A stretch of DNA of 64,000 nt from Nitrospirota bacterium (GTDB lineage Bacteria; Nitrospirota; UBA9217): NCBI GenBank assembly GCA_023229435.1, contig JALNZF010000006.1, positions 1-64,000 of the forward strand. The letters are read 5' to 3'. The translations under genes were made by a program, and so were the position numbers. The notes under the pieces were generated by a model. That model saw nothing but the letters and a program-made list of their open reading frames with translations, was not told the origin of the DNA and did no database searches. Positions within the stretch are counted from its first letter, which is position 1. Each line of letters starts with the position of its first letter. Shown one piece after another: positions 7,949 through 16,497 of the stretch.

Positions 7949-10900
7949 ATGAAAGTTGAAGAAAAGGAAATGAAAAAAGGAATTACGCGGCGGGATTTCG
8001 TGAAGTGTTCGGCGGTGCTCGGCGGCGCGCTCCTCCTCTCACAGATGGAGTGGGCCTCGGACCTCATGCGCAGGGCCGAGGCGGGAACGCTTACGCCGGA
8101 AGAAGAGTACGAGCTGGCCAAGGCGGAGAACATCCTGTATACGGTCTGCCTGCAGTGCAACACAGGCTGCGGCATCAAAGTAAAACTCTTCCGGAAGAAC
8201 GGAACAGCTGTTGCGCTCAAGATCGACGGCAGCCCTTATAATCCTTTCACGTCGGTCCCCCACCTGCCCTACGCCACGGAGCCGGCGACCGCCCAGTTCA
8301 TCGATATGGCCATCTGTCCCAAGGGGCAGTCGGGGATCCAGACGATGTATGATCCCTACCGCATCACGAAAGTGCTGAAGCGGGCGGGCAAGCGAGGGGC
8401 AGGCAAGTGGACGAGCGTTCCCTTTGACCAGGCTGTGGATGAGATCGTGAACGGGGGAAAACTTTTTGCGAACATACCTGGTGAGGAAGCGCGAGTGGTG
8501 ACCGGTCTCAAGGATATTTACGTTCTGAAAGATCCCGCGATAGCGATGGCTTTGGGCGACGATGTGAAGGCCCTGCAGAAGGCCAAGGACAAGAAGAAGG
8601 CGGTGGAGGAGTTCAAGGTAAAGCACGCGGCGAACCTCCAGTACCTCATTGATCCCGAGCACCCGGACTTCGGGCCAAAGAACAATCAGATGGTGTATAT
8701 GTGGGGCCGCAAGAAAGGCGGCAGGAGCGACTTTTCGGGCAGGTTTTTCGGCGACTACTTCGGCACGGTGAACACCCACGGCCATACCACCGTGTGCCAG
8801 GGCTCGCTCTACTTCACCTGCAAGGCCATGAGCGAACAGTACGAGTACAATAAATTTGCGGGAGGTCAGAAATTCTACTGGCAGGGAGATTTCGAGAACA
8901 CCGAGTATATCCTGTGTGTAGGGTCCAACCTCTTTGACGCGAACTATGGACCATCGAACCGGAACGCGCGGCTGATCCCGCGTCTCGTCGAAGGCAAGAC
9001 GCGGATGACCGTGGTTGATCCCAGGTTTAACAAGGCCGCCTCCAAGGCCAACAAGTACCTCCCGATCAAGCCGGGCACTGATGCGGCGTTCTTTGCCGGG
9101 CTTATCCAGTGGATCATCAAGAACAGAAAATTCGACCCAAAATATCTTGCCTCTGCGAACAAGGCTGCGGCAAAAGAAGCAAAAGAACCGACCTGGACGA
9201 ACGCGGCGCTTTTGGTAAAACTCGACAAGGACGGCAAGCCGGGCAAGTTCCTGAGGGCCCATGAGATCAATCTCGGCCAGCCCGAGAAACGGACCGACAA
9301 GGACGGCAAGGAGCATGACTTCGAGTACCTCGTGGTCATGAAGGACGGCAAGCCTGTGGCAGTGGACCCAAACGATGAGAAGACCGCGGTGACCGGCGAT
9401 CTTCTGGTGGATACCATGGTAAGCGGCATTAAAGTGAAAAGCGGGCTCCAGGTGATTGCCGATGCTGCGAATTCGAAATCCATGGACGAGTGGTCAAAGA
9501 TCTGCGGCATCAGTGTCAAGGACATCGAGGACACGGCAAAGGAGCTCACGAGCCATGGCAAGAAGTCCGTGGTTGATGTGCACCGTGGCATAGCCCAGCA
9601 TACGAACGGGTTCTACAACGTGACCTCGGCCATGACGCTCAATCTGCTGCTCGGCAACTTTGACTGGAAGGGCGGCATGATCGTGGCCTCGACCTATAAT
9701 ACAACGGGGACCAAGGACGGTCAGCCGTTTAACCTGGACAAAGCCAAACCGGGCAAAAACGGGAAGTTCGGCATCAGCATCATTCGGCACGACATCAAGT
9801 ACGAGGACAGCACGGTTTTCGCCGGGTATCCGGCCAAGCGAAATTGGTGGCCCCTCTCGAGCGACATTTACGAAGAGATCGTGCCATCCATGGGAGATGC
9901 GTATCCTTATCCCATCAAGGCGGTTTTCAGTTACATGGGCGCTCCGACCTACTCGCTTCCCGCCGGTCATACGAATATCGAGATACTCGCCGATGTGAAT
10001 AAGATTCCGCTCTATTTCGCGTCGGACATCCTGATCGGTTCGACATCCATGTACGCGGACTACATCTTCCCGGACCTGTCCTATCTTGAACGCTGGGAGA
10101 TGCAAGGCTCGCACCCGAACATGCCGGCAAAGGTCCAGCCGGTCCGGCAGCCGGTAATAGCGCCCATACCGGAAACCGTCAAGGTATTTGGGGAGGAGAT
10201 GCCCTGTTCGTATGAAGCGGTCCAGCTCGCCCTGGCTGAAAAGCTCGGGATGCCGGGATATGGCAAGGACGGTTTCGGACCGGGACAGGATTTCATGAGG
10301 CCGGACGACTACTACATCCGCATGGTGGCGAATGTGGCAACCGACGGCAGCCCGGTCCTGGATGCCGATGACGCTGAGGCGAAACTGTTCCTTGAATCGC
10401 GAAAACACCTGCCGAGGACGGTCTTTGATCCGGAGCGGTGGGAAAAGATCGCCGGTGTAAACTGGCGCAAGGTCATATATGTTCTGAACCGCGGCGGCAG
10501 GTTCCAGGAGTACAAGGACATGTACAAGGGCGACCATGTCGCCAATCAGTACAAGAAGGCCATCAACTTGTATCAGGAGAAGACCGCGGGCACGAAGAAC
10601 GCTTTTACCGGAAAATCCAACCCAGGCTATGCCGGCTATGTGCCGGTCTCCACAACCACCGGGGTCTCGCCGAAAGAAGCCGGGCTGGAGGAAGGGTATC
10701 CGCTCCACCTGATCACGCAACGGGACATCCTCCATACGAAATCGCGCACGGTGGTTGATTACTGGCTGCTTGCGATCAAGCCGGAGAACGAGATCATCAT
10801 CAACTCGATCGATGCCAAAAAACTTCTGCTGAAAGACGGTGACCGGGTGAAGGTCGTATCCGCAACCAACAAAGAAGGCGTGTACGATCTCAAGAACGGG

Positions 10901-11173
10901 ACAAAGAAACCCATGGTCGGCAAGGTAAAAGTGACCGAGACGATCATGCCCGGCGTTATCACGTTCACGCTCGGGCACGGCCATTGGGCCACAGGCGCGT
11001 CAGATGTGACGATAGACGGGAGCGTCGTTAAGGGAGACCCGAGGAGGGCTACGGGTGTCCACGCGAATGCGGCCATGTGGATCGATCCTCACCTCAAGAA
11101 TACCTGTATGCTCGATCCCGTGGGCGGCAGCGTGTCATTCTATGATACGAAGGTGAAACTCCTGAAAGTGTAA
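7949..11173 (+). CDS. Tat-exported molybdopterin oxidoreductase, TtrA-type
   Basis: A 1074-residue catalytic subunit of the DMSO reductase superfamily. It begins with a twin-arginine signal (TRRDFVKCSAVLGGALLL). A 4Fe-4S motif follows at about residue 65 (CLQCNTGCGIKVKL, then AICPKGQ). Internal segments TTVCQGSLYFTCKAM, VGSNLFDANYGPS and the C-terminal MGD-binding HGHWATGASD support bis-MGD binding. Length and the FeS partner resemble tetrathionate, thiosulfate, selenate or arsenate respiratory reductases. The substrate cannot be decided from sequence. GTG at 7940 is an alternative start. The partner subunit, cytochromes and Mo-cofactor genes are contiguous. Confidence 0.85.
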   Translation: MKVEEKEMKKGITRRDFVKCSAVLGGALLLSQMEWASDLMRRAEAGTLTPEEEYELAKAENILYTVCLQCNTGCGIKVKLFRKNGTAVALKIDGSPYNPFTSVPHLPYATEPATAQFIDMAICPKGQSGIQTMYDPYRITKVLKRAGKRGAGKWTSVPFDQAVDEIVNGGKLFANIPGEEARVVTGLKDIYVLKDPAIAMALGDDVKALQKAKDKKKAVEEFKVKHAANLQYLIDPEHPDFGPKNNQMVYMWGRKKGGRSDFSGRFFGDYFGTVNTHGHTTVCQGSLYFTCKAMSEQYEYNKFAGGQKFYWQGDFENTEYILCVGSNLFDANYGPSNRNARLIPRLVEGKTRMTVVDPRFNKAASKANKYLPIKPGTDAAFFAGLIQWIIKNRKFDPKYLASANKAAAKEAKEPTWTNAALLVKLDKDGKPGKFLRAHEINLGQPEKRTDKDGKEHDFEYLVVMKDGKPVAVDPNDEKTAVTGDLLVDTMVSGIKVKSGLQVIADAANSKSMDEWSKICGISVKDIEDTAKELTSHGKKSVVDVHRGIAQHTNGFYNVTSAMTLNLLLGNFDWKGGMIVASTYNTTGTKDGQPFNLDKAKPGKNGKFGISIIRHDIKYEDSTVFAGYPAKRNWWPLSSDIYEEIVPSMGDAYPYPIKAVFSYMGAPTYSLPAGHTNIEILADVNKIPLYFASDILIGSTSMYADYIFPDLSYLERWEMQGSHPNMPAKVQPVRQPVIAPIPETVKVFGEEMPCSYEAVQLALAEKLGMPGYGKDGFGPGQDFMRPDDYYIRMVANVATDGSPVLDADDAEAKLFLESRKHLPRTVFDPERWEKIAGVNWRKVIYVLNRGGRFQEYKDMYKGDHVANQYKKAINLYQEKTAGTKNAFTGKSNPGYAGYVPVSTTTGVSPKEAGLEEGYPLHLITQRDILHTKSRTVVDYWLLAIKPENEIIINSIDAKKLLLKDGDRVKVVSATNKEGVYDLKNGTKKPMVGKVKVTETIMPGVITFTLGHGHWATGASDVTIDGSVVKGDPRRATGVHANAAMWIDPHLKNTCMLDPVGGSVSFYDTKVKLLKV

Positions 11174-11181
11174 GGTTTTGC

Positions 11182-11235
11182 AACTTCCCCTCAACTTCCG
11201 CCCTTGCAAAGGGGGGAGCAGGGGAAGTTTTTTAT
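11182..11235 (+). terminator. Intrinsic terminator or attenuator after the oxidoreductase
   Basis: AACTTCCCCT (11182-11191) pairs with AGGGGAAGTT (11220-11229) and is followed by TTTTT. The loop carries its own CCCTTGCAAAGGG pairing. It could limit read-through from the highly expressed enzyme into the cofactor genes. Confidence 0.65.
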
Positions 11236-11249
11236 TGACTGGATATGCG

Positions 11250-11882
11250 ATGATGACATACGGGCAATTTGATTTTAATGCTCTCCTCGACGAATCGGCT
11301 AAAATTCACGGTCATCTTTGCGCTGGTCAGGTGCTCGGTGTACGCATGTCGATGCTCGGGCTGCGGGAGATCGGCATTCAGGACCCGAAGGAAAAGGACC
11401 GGAAGAGCATCATAGTTTACGTTGAGATGGACCGGTGTGCAACGGACGCAGTCCAATCCGTGACAGGCTGCAGTCTCGGTAAGCGTTCCATGAAGTTCAT
11501 GGATTACGGCAAGATGGCGGCGACGTTCCTGAACCTGAAAACGGGCAGGGCGATGCGGATTATTGCCCGCGAGGACTCGCGGGAGAAGGCAAAGGAGCGG
11601 TTCCCGGAGATTGAGAATAAATATGCCGGACAACTTGAGGCGTACAAGATCATGTCCGATGAAGAGCTTTTCGACGTGAGGGAAGTTGCCGTGAAACTGC
11701 GGCAAGAGGATATGCCGGGAAGGCCGATGCGCAGAGTGCAGTGCGAATCCTGTGGTGAGCATGTTCAGGATATGCGAGAGGTCTATCAGGACGACAAGGT
11801 TCTGTGTGTTGCCTGCGCCAGGGGCGGCTACTATGAAGAAATAAAATCTTTGTTGGCGGTGCGTTATGCAAAAAAGCCATAA
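11250..11882 (+). CDS. FmdE-like protein with C-terminal zinc ribbon
   Basis: A 210-residue protein. The N-terminal part is an FmdE domain (IHGHLCAGQVLGVRMSMLGL, then MDRCATDAVQSVTGCSLG), with Cys and His that form the metal site of this family. The C-terminus is a CxxC...CxxC zinc ribbon (CESCGEHVQ, VLCVACARGGY). FmdE proteins are linked to molybdenum or tungsten enzymes, though their biochemical role is not established. Its place between the Mo enzyme and modE/moeA supports a Mo-related function. ATG codons at 11250 and 11253 are both possible. It overlaps modE by 17 bases. Confidence 0.82.
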   Translation: MMTYGQFDFNALLDESAKIHGHLCAGQVLGVRMSMLGLREIGIQDPKEKDRKSIIVYVEMDRCATDAVQSVTGCSLGKRSMKFMDYGKMAATFLNLKTGRAMRIIAREDSREKAKERFPEIENKYAGQLEAYKIMSDEELFDVREVAVKLRQEDMPGRPMRRVQCESCGEHVQDMREVYQDDKVLCVACARGGYYEEIKSLLAVRYAKKP

Positions 11883-12231
11883 CGGTCTGGATATCAGGTC
11901 AAAAATATGGATCGAGGTCGGGGGTGAACCAGTCTTCGGCCGGGGCAGGCGTTTTCTCCTTGAAGCCATAGACTCTCACGGCTCGATCAACCGGGCGGCG
12001 CGGGAAGTTGACATCTCCTTTCGCAAGGCGTGGGGCCATATCAAGGCCATGGAAGAACGGCTCGGCGTGAGGCTTGTCGACCGGCAAACCGGCGGAAAGA
12101 ACGGTGGAGGTGCTACGTTAACGGCTGATGCTCGAAAGTTTCTGAAAAAATATGAAGCCCTGGAAAAAGGCATACAAGAGCTCGTCGATAAACGGTTCAG
12201 GAAAATATTTAAGGGAGGCGCCCATGTGTGA
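11866..12231 (+). CDS. ModE-like molybdate regulator
   Basis: A 121-residue protein with the LysR-like winged helix of ModE (SHGSINRAAREVDISFRKAW, then HIKAMEERLGVRLVDRQTGG, and GGGATLTADARKFL). The C-terminal molybdate-binding TOBE domains of full ModE are missing, so it is the short stand-alone DNA-binding form that is common outside enterics. It probably regulates the Mo oxidoreductase or cofactor genes. It starts inside the fmdE-like gene and its stop overlaps the moeA ATG, so the three genes are translationally coupled. Confidence 0.82.
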   Translation: MQKSHNGLDIRSKIWIEVGGEPVFGRGRRFLLEAIDSHGSINRAAREVDISFRKAWGHIKAMEERLGVRLVDRQTGGKNGGGATLTADARKFLKKYEALEKGIQELVDKRFRKIFKGGAHV

Positions 12232-13288
12232 CACCCTTCATGATCAGCAAGGACCAGGAACAAAATCGATACCCGTTCAGCAGTCCATAGGCACGGTCCT
12301 TGCCCATGATGTTACGGAGATACGTCCCGGTGAATTTAAAGGATGTGCATTCAAAAAGGGGCACATCATCAGGGCCGAAGACGTCTGTCATCTTCAGCGG
12401 CTCGGCAAAGAGCATCTCTTCGTGCTACAGGTCGGTGAAGACGAGATGCATGAGGACGACGCGGCATACGCAATCGCGAACGCGCTTATAGGCCAGGGGG
12501 TCGCGATAAAGGGTGAGCCGCGTGAGGGGAAGATCAACATTATCGCGCGCAGGGATGGACTGCTGAAAATCGACCGCGACGCACTTCTGGAATTCAACCT
12601 GCTCGGCGAAGTCATGTGCGCAACGCTTCACGACAATACCGTAGTTAAAAAAGGACAGACAGTCGCGGGGACGAGGGCGATTCCGTTGCTCGTCAAGAAA
12701 AATATTGTTCAGGCAGCGGTCGCTATCGGTGAAAGCGCCGGAAAGATCATCCAGGTAAGGGAAATCAGAAAGCCGAAGGTCGGCGTCGTGATCACCGGGA
12801 ACGAAGTGTACCATGGCAGAATTAAAGACGCCTTTGCGCCGGTTATTACGAAAAAGATCGAGGAAATCGGCGGGGAGCTTGTCGGCGTCTACTATGCTCC
12901 GGACGATAAAGAGTTTATCGTGGACAGGCTCCGGGAGTTGATGAATGCGGGAGCCGATCTCCTGATCACCACGGGCGGCATGTCCGTGGATCCCGATGAC
13001 GTAACACGGTTCGCGATCCGGGAGCTGGGCGCAGGCGACATCACTTATGGTTCAGCCGTTTTGCCGGGTGCAATGTTCCTTGTCGCCTATCTCGGCGAGA
13101 TTCCGATTCTCGGGATCCCCGCCTGTGGCATGTATGCAAAGACCACGATCTTCGATATGGTCCTTCCCCGAGTGCTTGCGGGTGAACGCGTTGGACGAAA
13201 AGAGGTTGCGGCTCTGGGCCATGGCGGATTGTGCATGAAGTGCGACGTATGCAGGTATCCGGTCTGTCCTTTTGGTAAGCTGGGATGA
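12224..13288 (+). CDS. moeA: MoeA-like molybdopterin molybdenumtransferase
   Basis: A 354-residue molybdopterin-binding protein. MoeA/MogA signatures are present: KVGVVITGNEVYHG, ADLLITTGGMSVDPDDVTR and LPGAMFLVAYLGEIPILGIPACGM. Related proteins insert molybdenum into MPT-AMP. The N-terminal domain is shorter and diverged from E. coli MoeA, and the usual C-terminal domain IV is reduced to a Cys cluster (CMKCDVCRYPVCPFG) that could hold a metal or FeS centre. The start at 12224 has GGGAGG upstream and overlaps modE. It overlaps moaA by 4 bases. Confidence 0.82.
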   Translation: MCDTLHDQQGPGTKSIPVQQSIGTVLAHDVTEIRPGEFKGCAFKKGHIIRAEDVCHLQRLGKEHLFVLQVGEDEMHEDDAAYAIANALIGQGVAIKGEPREGKINIIARRDGLLKIDRDALLEFNLLGEVMCATLHDNTVVKKGQTVAGTRAIPLLVKKNIVQAAVAIGESAGKIIQVREIRKPKVGVVITGNEVYHGRIKDAFAPVITKKIEEIGGELVGVYYAPDDKEFIVDRLRELMNAGADLLITTGGMSVDPDDVTRFAIRELGAGDITYGSAVLPGAMFLVAYLGEIPILGIPACGMYAKTTIFDMVLPRVLAGERVGRKEVAALGHGGLCMKCDVCRYPVCPFGKLG

Positions 13289-14319
13289 CTTCACTGGATT
13301 CAAAACAAAAGGATATGCCGTTCGCGGAGCGGGCTGCCGTGCTCACTGATTCGTTCAACCGTCAGATCGACTATCTCAGAATATCCATAACCGACCGGTG
13401 CAACCTGAAATGCATTTATTGCATGCCGGTAGAGGGACTCAAACACTTCGACCAGTCCGAAATTCTCACCAGCGATGAGATCATCAGGATCGTGCGCATC
13501 GCATGCAAATACGGCGTCAGAAAGGTCCGCCTCACTGGCGGGGAACCTCTTCTGCGTAATGATATCATACAGCTCATCTCGGGGATCAAGAACACCGGCA
13601 TTCAGGACATCAGTATGACCACAAACGGACAACGCCTGGCAGGCATGGCGCAAAAGCTTAAAAAGGCTGGTCTCGATCGGGTGAATATCAGCCTCGACAC
13701 CCTTATCGCGGAGCGATACCATGAGATAACGAGGGGAGGCGAGATTGATCGCGTATGGGAAGCAATAGCGGAAGCGGAACGGGCCGGGCTCTCGCCGGTG
13801 AAGATCAATATGGTCCCGGTCCGGGGTGTCAATGACGATGAAGTGGCCAGGTTTGCCGCTCTTACCTTGTATAAGGACGTACACATCCGCTTTATCGAGT
13901 TTATGCCCATTGGAAAAAACGGAGCATGGAAACCTGATGCGTATCTGAGCAAAAACGAGATCATGGCGTGTGTGGCTGCCATAGGCAAGCTCGTCAAGCT
14001 TCCGTTCAAGGGGGGAGGTCCGTCACGTAATTACCGTATAGAGGGCGCACAGGGCATGATCGGTTTCATCAGCCCCATTAGCGACTGTTTCTGCAGTTCC
14101 TGCAACAGGTTGCGGCTCACCGCAATCGGCAAGTTAAGACCGTGCCTTTTCTCAGAAATGTCAGTGGACATTAAAACTCCGCTCAGAAGCGGCGCATCCG
14201 ATGATGAGCTGGAAAGCTTCTATCGCCGCGCCATCTTGTCCAAACCCGCGCGTCACGCTTTGCACGAAGGGGCCTTATTCCATCCTGCAATGTCTCCCAT
14301 GTCTCAGATCGGCGGATAA
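13285..14319 (+). CDS. moaA: GTP 3',8-cyclase (MoaA)
   Basis: A 344-residue radical SAM enzyme that converts GTP to 3',8-cyclo-GTP, the first step of molybdopterin synthesis. The N-terminal 4Fe-4S site is DRCNLKCIYCMP and the SAM site is RLTGGEPLLR. The second C-terminal cluster is CFCSSCNRLRLTAIGKLRPC. The protein ends in GG, the conserved tail that is needed with MoaC. Coupling to moeA (4-base overlap) makes this the last gene of the Mo operon. moaC, moaD and moaE are not in the window. Confidence 0.95.
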   Translation: MTSLDSKQKDMPFAERAAVLTDSFNRQIDYLRISITDRCNLKCIYCMPVEGLKHFDQSEILTSDEIIRIVRIACKYGVRKVRLTGGEPLLRNDIIQLISGIKNTGIQDISMTTNGQRLAGMAQKLKKAGLDRVNISLDTLIAERYHEITRGGEIDRVWEAIAEAERAGLSPVKINMVPVRGVNDDEVARFAALTLYKDVHIRFIEFMPIGKNGAWKPDAYLSKNEIMACVAAIGKLVKLPFKGGGPSRNYRIEGAQGMIGFISPISDCFCSSCNRLRLTAIGKLRPCLFSEMSVDIKTPLRSGASDDELESFYRRAILSKPARHALHEGALFHPAMSPMSQIGG

Positions 14320-14420
14320 ACCACGATCAATCCTTTTATTAAACAAACAAAGAATAGCCTTGACAATATCGGCCATCCCTGTTAAATATATAAAAAGTTA
14401 TTTATATGTTGGAGGCTGGG

Positions 14421-15371
14421 ATGCTCAAGGAATTCGCACACTACGTCGTCTATTCTCTCTTTGGCATGGAACCGGGCCGGCTTTCAGGCGCCCTGGAATT
14501 CTTTATCTACGACACGATCAAGATATTCCTGCTGCTCTCTGTCATTATCTTCGTGGTATCCGTCATCCAGTCCTACTTCCCTCCTGAACGGACCAAGCGC
14601 ATCCTGTCCCATAAACGGGAGTTTATCGGTAATATCCTCGCCGCGCTCCTGGGCATTGTTACGCCGTTCTGCTCATGCTCCGCGGTCCCGCTCTTTATCG
14701 GGTTCATCGAAGCAGGTGTACCTCTCGGGGTAACGTTCTCGTTCCTCATTTCATCGCCGATGGTGAACGAAGTTGCGGTCGTGCTTCTCTGGGGGCTTTT
14801 CGGCTGGAAAATCGCACTGATCTACCTGGGGACCGGTCTTTTTGTCGCGATCGTTGCGGGCATGATCATCGGCAAACTGAACCTTGAAAAATGGGTCGAG
14901 GAGTATGTGTATAAGATCCATGCACTCGGCATTTCCCAGGAGATCGCGAAACCGAAGTTCAAGGAGCGGCTTGTTTCCGCCCGCTGGAGTACGGTGGACA
15001 TTCTCAAGCGGGTATGGTTGTACGTGGTCATTGCCATCGGGATCGGCGGATTCATCCACGGTTATGTGCCTGAGAATTTCCTGGTCCGGTATGCCGGTCC
15101 GCAAAATCCTTTTGGTGTTCCCCTGGCGGTAGCCCTTGGCGTACCCCTCTATTCCAACGCAGCCGGGGTGATCCCGATCGTCCATGCCTTGATGGAAAAA
15201 GGCATGAGCATGGGAACCGTGCTCGCCTTTATGATGGCGGTCACGGCCCTTTCACTGCCTGAAATGATCATTCTTCGGAAGGTGCTGAAAATCAAACTTC
15301 TTGCCGTGTTCGTCTCGATCATGACCGTCACGATCATCGGCGTGGGGTATCTGTTCAACGCGATTCTTTAG
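14421..15371 (+). CDS. ArsP-like permease (DUF318 family)
   Basis: A 316-residue membrane protein with about eight hydrophobic segments. The motif CSCSAVPLFIGFIEAGVPLG and the second-half counterpart LYSNAAGVIPIVHALMEKG mark the DUF318/ArsP permease family, whose known members export trivalent organoarsenicals. GGAGG at 14410 fixes the start at 14421. It lies next to a small thioredoxin with a CxxC site, an arrangement common for this family, and ahead of arsR/arsC/acr3. Substrate is inferred from context. Confidence 0.85.
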   Translation: MLKEFAHYVVYSLFGMEPGRLSGALEFFIYDTIKIFLLLSVIIFVVSVIQSYFPPERTKRILSHKREFIGNILAALLGIVTPFCSCSAVPLFIGFIEAGVPLGVTFSFLISSPMVNEVAVVLLWGLFGWKIALIYLGTGLFVAIVAGMIIGKLNLEKWVEEYVYKIHALGISQEIAKPKFKERLVSARWSTVDILKRVWLYVVIAIGIGGFIHGYVPENFLVRYAGPQNPFGVPLAVALGVPLYSNAAGVIPIVHALMEKGMSMGTVLAFMMAVTALSLPEMIILRKVLKIKLLAVFVSIMTVTIIGVGYLFNAIL

Positions 15372-15381
15372 GAGGAGAAAA

Positions 15382-15621
15382 ATGGAAATCAAGGTTCTTG
15401 GTCCTGGATGCGCTAATTGCTTTAAAATGGAGGAACTGGCCAAAACAGCGGTGACGGAACTAGGGCTTGACGCTACGGTCACGAAGATCACCGACATCGG
15501 TCAGATCGCGATGCACGGCATTTTGTCCACTCCGGGCCTCATCGTGAACGGAAAGATCAAGCATTCGGGCAAGCCGCTGCCCACGCTCGAGAAGGTGAAG
15601 GAATTGATCAGGAAAGAATAG
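15382..15621 (+). CDS. Small redox-active thioredoxin-like protein
   Basis: A 79-residue thioredoxin-fold protein of the 'redox-active disulfide protein 2' type. The active site is GPGCANCFKM (CxxC at residues about 10-13), and TPGLIVNGKIKHSG contains the cis-Pro loop. It begins 10 bases after the permease with AGGAGGAG as ribosome site. It probably handles thiol chemistry for the permease or arsenate reductase. Confidence 0.88.
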   Translation: MEIKVLGPGCANCFKMEELAKTAVTELGLDATVTKITDIGQIAMHGILSTPGLIVNGKIKHSGKPLPTLEKVKELIRKE

Positions 15622-15688
15622 GTGAATCGGCGAAAAATGTCCGTAACAACGCACCGATCAACCGGTTCACCAAGTTGCCGAAAATAAC

Positions 15689-16066
15689 ATGCATGAACTG
15701 TCAACCATATTTAAAGCGCTTTCCGATGAGACCCGGCTCAGAATAATCAAACTTCTCGAGCAGGGCGAACTTTGCGTTTGCGACATTGTTGCCGCACTGG
15801 ACATGGTCCAACCGAAGGTGTCTTTTCATCTGAACGCGTTAAAAGAAGCGGGGCTCATCATAGACCGGAAACAGGGCAGATGGATCCATTATCGTCTTGA
15901 TACGTCGGACCTGTTCAAACGTTTTTTGGTCCTTGCCGTGATCGAGAAGGCGCCCTTGGACGCTGTTCAAAAAGACAGGAAACGGCTTGGCGTGTTTCTG
16001 AAGATCAAGGACACAAAGGCAAAGGTCGTCAGTTTGCGCGACAAGCGCAACTGTTGCGGGAGATAA
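15689..16066 (+). CDS. arsR: ArsR-family repressor
   Basis: A 125-residue winged-helix regulator. The metal-sensing ELCVCDIVAAL motif in helix 3 is the classic ArsR As(III) site (CVCD), and the recognition region is VQPKVSFHLNALKEAGLI. The C-terminus ends NCCGR, a further Cys pair. It should repress the ars genes until arsenite binds. Four bases separate it from arsC. Confidence 0.92.
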   Translation: MHELSTIFKALSDETRLRIIKLLEQGELCVCDIVAALDMVQPKVSFHLNALKEAGLIIDRKQGRWIHYRLDTSDLFKRFLVLAVIEKAPLDAVQKDRKRLGVFLKIKDTKAKVVSLRDKRNCCGR

Positions 16067-16069
16067 ACG

Positions 16070-16495
16070 ATGATGAAAGTAATGTTCCTTTGCACCGGCA
16101 ATGCATGCCGGAGCCAGATGGCCGAAGGATTAGCGCGGGAGTTCGGGAAGGGCATCATTGAACCGTTCAGCGCGGGGCTCATTGCCGCGGGCGTGCATCC
16201 CCGCGCGGTCGCCGTGATGAACGAGATCGGGATAGACATATCAGGCCAGAAATCCAAGACGATCGATGAGAAGCTCCTGAAGACCATGGATGCGGTCATC
16301 ACGCTCTGCGGAAACGCGGAAGAAGCCTGTCCCGTGACGCCCCCGGGGATCAAGCGGCTCCACTGGCCGATCAATGATCCGGTCGGGACCATGGGCAGGG
16401 AGGAGAAGATCATGAAGGAGTTTCGGCGGGCGAGGGATGAGATCTGGGTGAAAACAGAACAATTCGTCTCCGGGATCAAGACAAAGGGGAACTGA
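16070..16495 (+). CDS. arsC: Arsenate reductase, LMW-phosphatase type
   Basis: A 141-residue thioredoxin-coupled arsenate reductase. The catalytic loop is LCTGNACRSQMAEG (CX5R P-loop) and the redox Cys pair lies in TLCGNAEEACPVTPPG. The acid/base Asp is in INDPVG. It reduces As(V) to As(III) for export by the Acr3 protein encoded 2 bases downstream. Two consecutive ATG codons (16070, 16073) are possible starts. Confidence 0.93.
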   Translation: MMKVMFLCTGNACRSQMAEGLAREFGKGIIEPFSAGLIAAGVHPRAVAVMNEIGIDISGQKSKTIDEKLLKTMDAVITLCGNAEEACPVTPPGIKRLHWPINDPVGTMGREEKIMKEFRRARDEIWVKTEQFVSGIKTKGN

Positions 16496-16497
16496 TC

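Noticed and set aside
9494..10984. A 496-codon frame on the reverse strand inside the molybdoenzyme gene
   Set aside because: It mirrors the high-GC codon pattern of the real gene, has no recognisable domain and no ribosome site.
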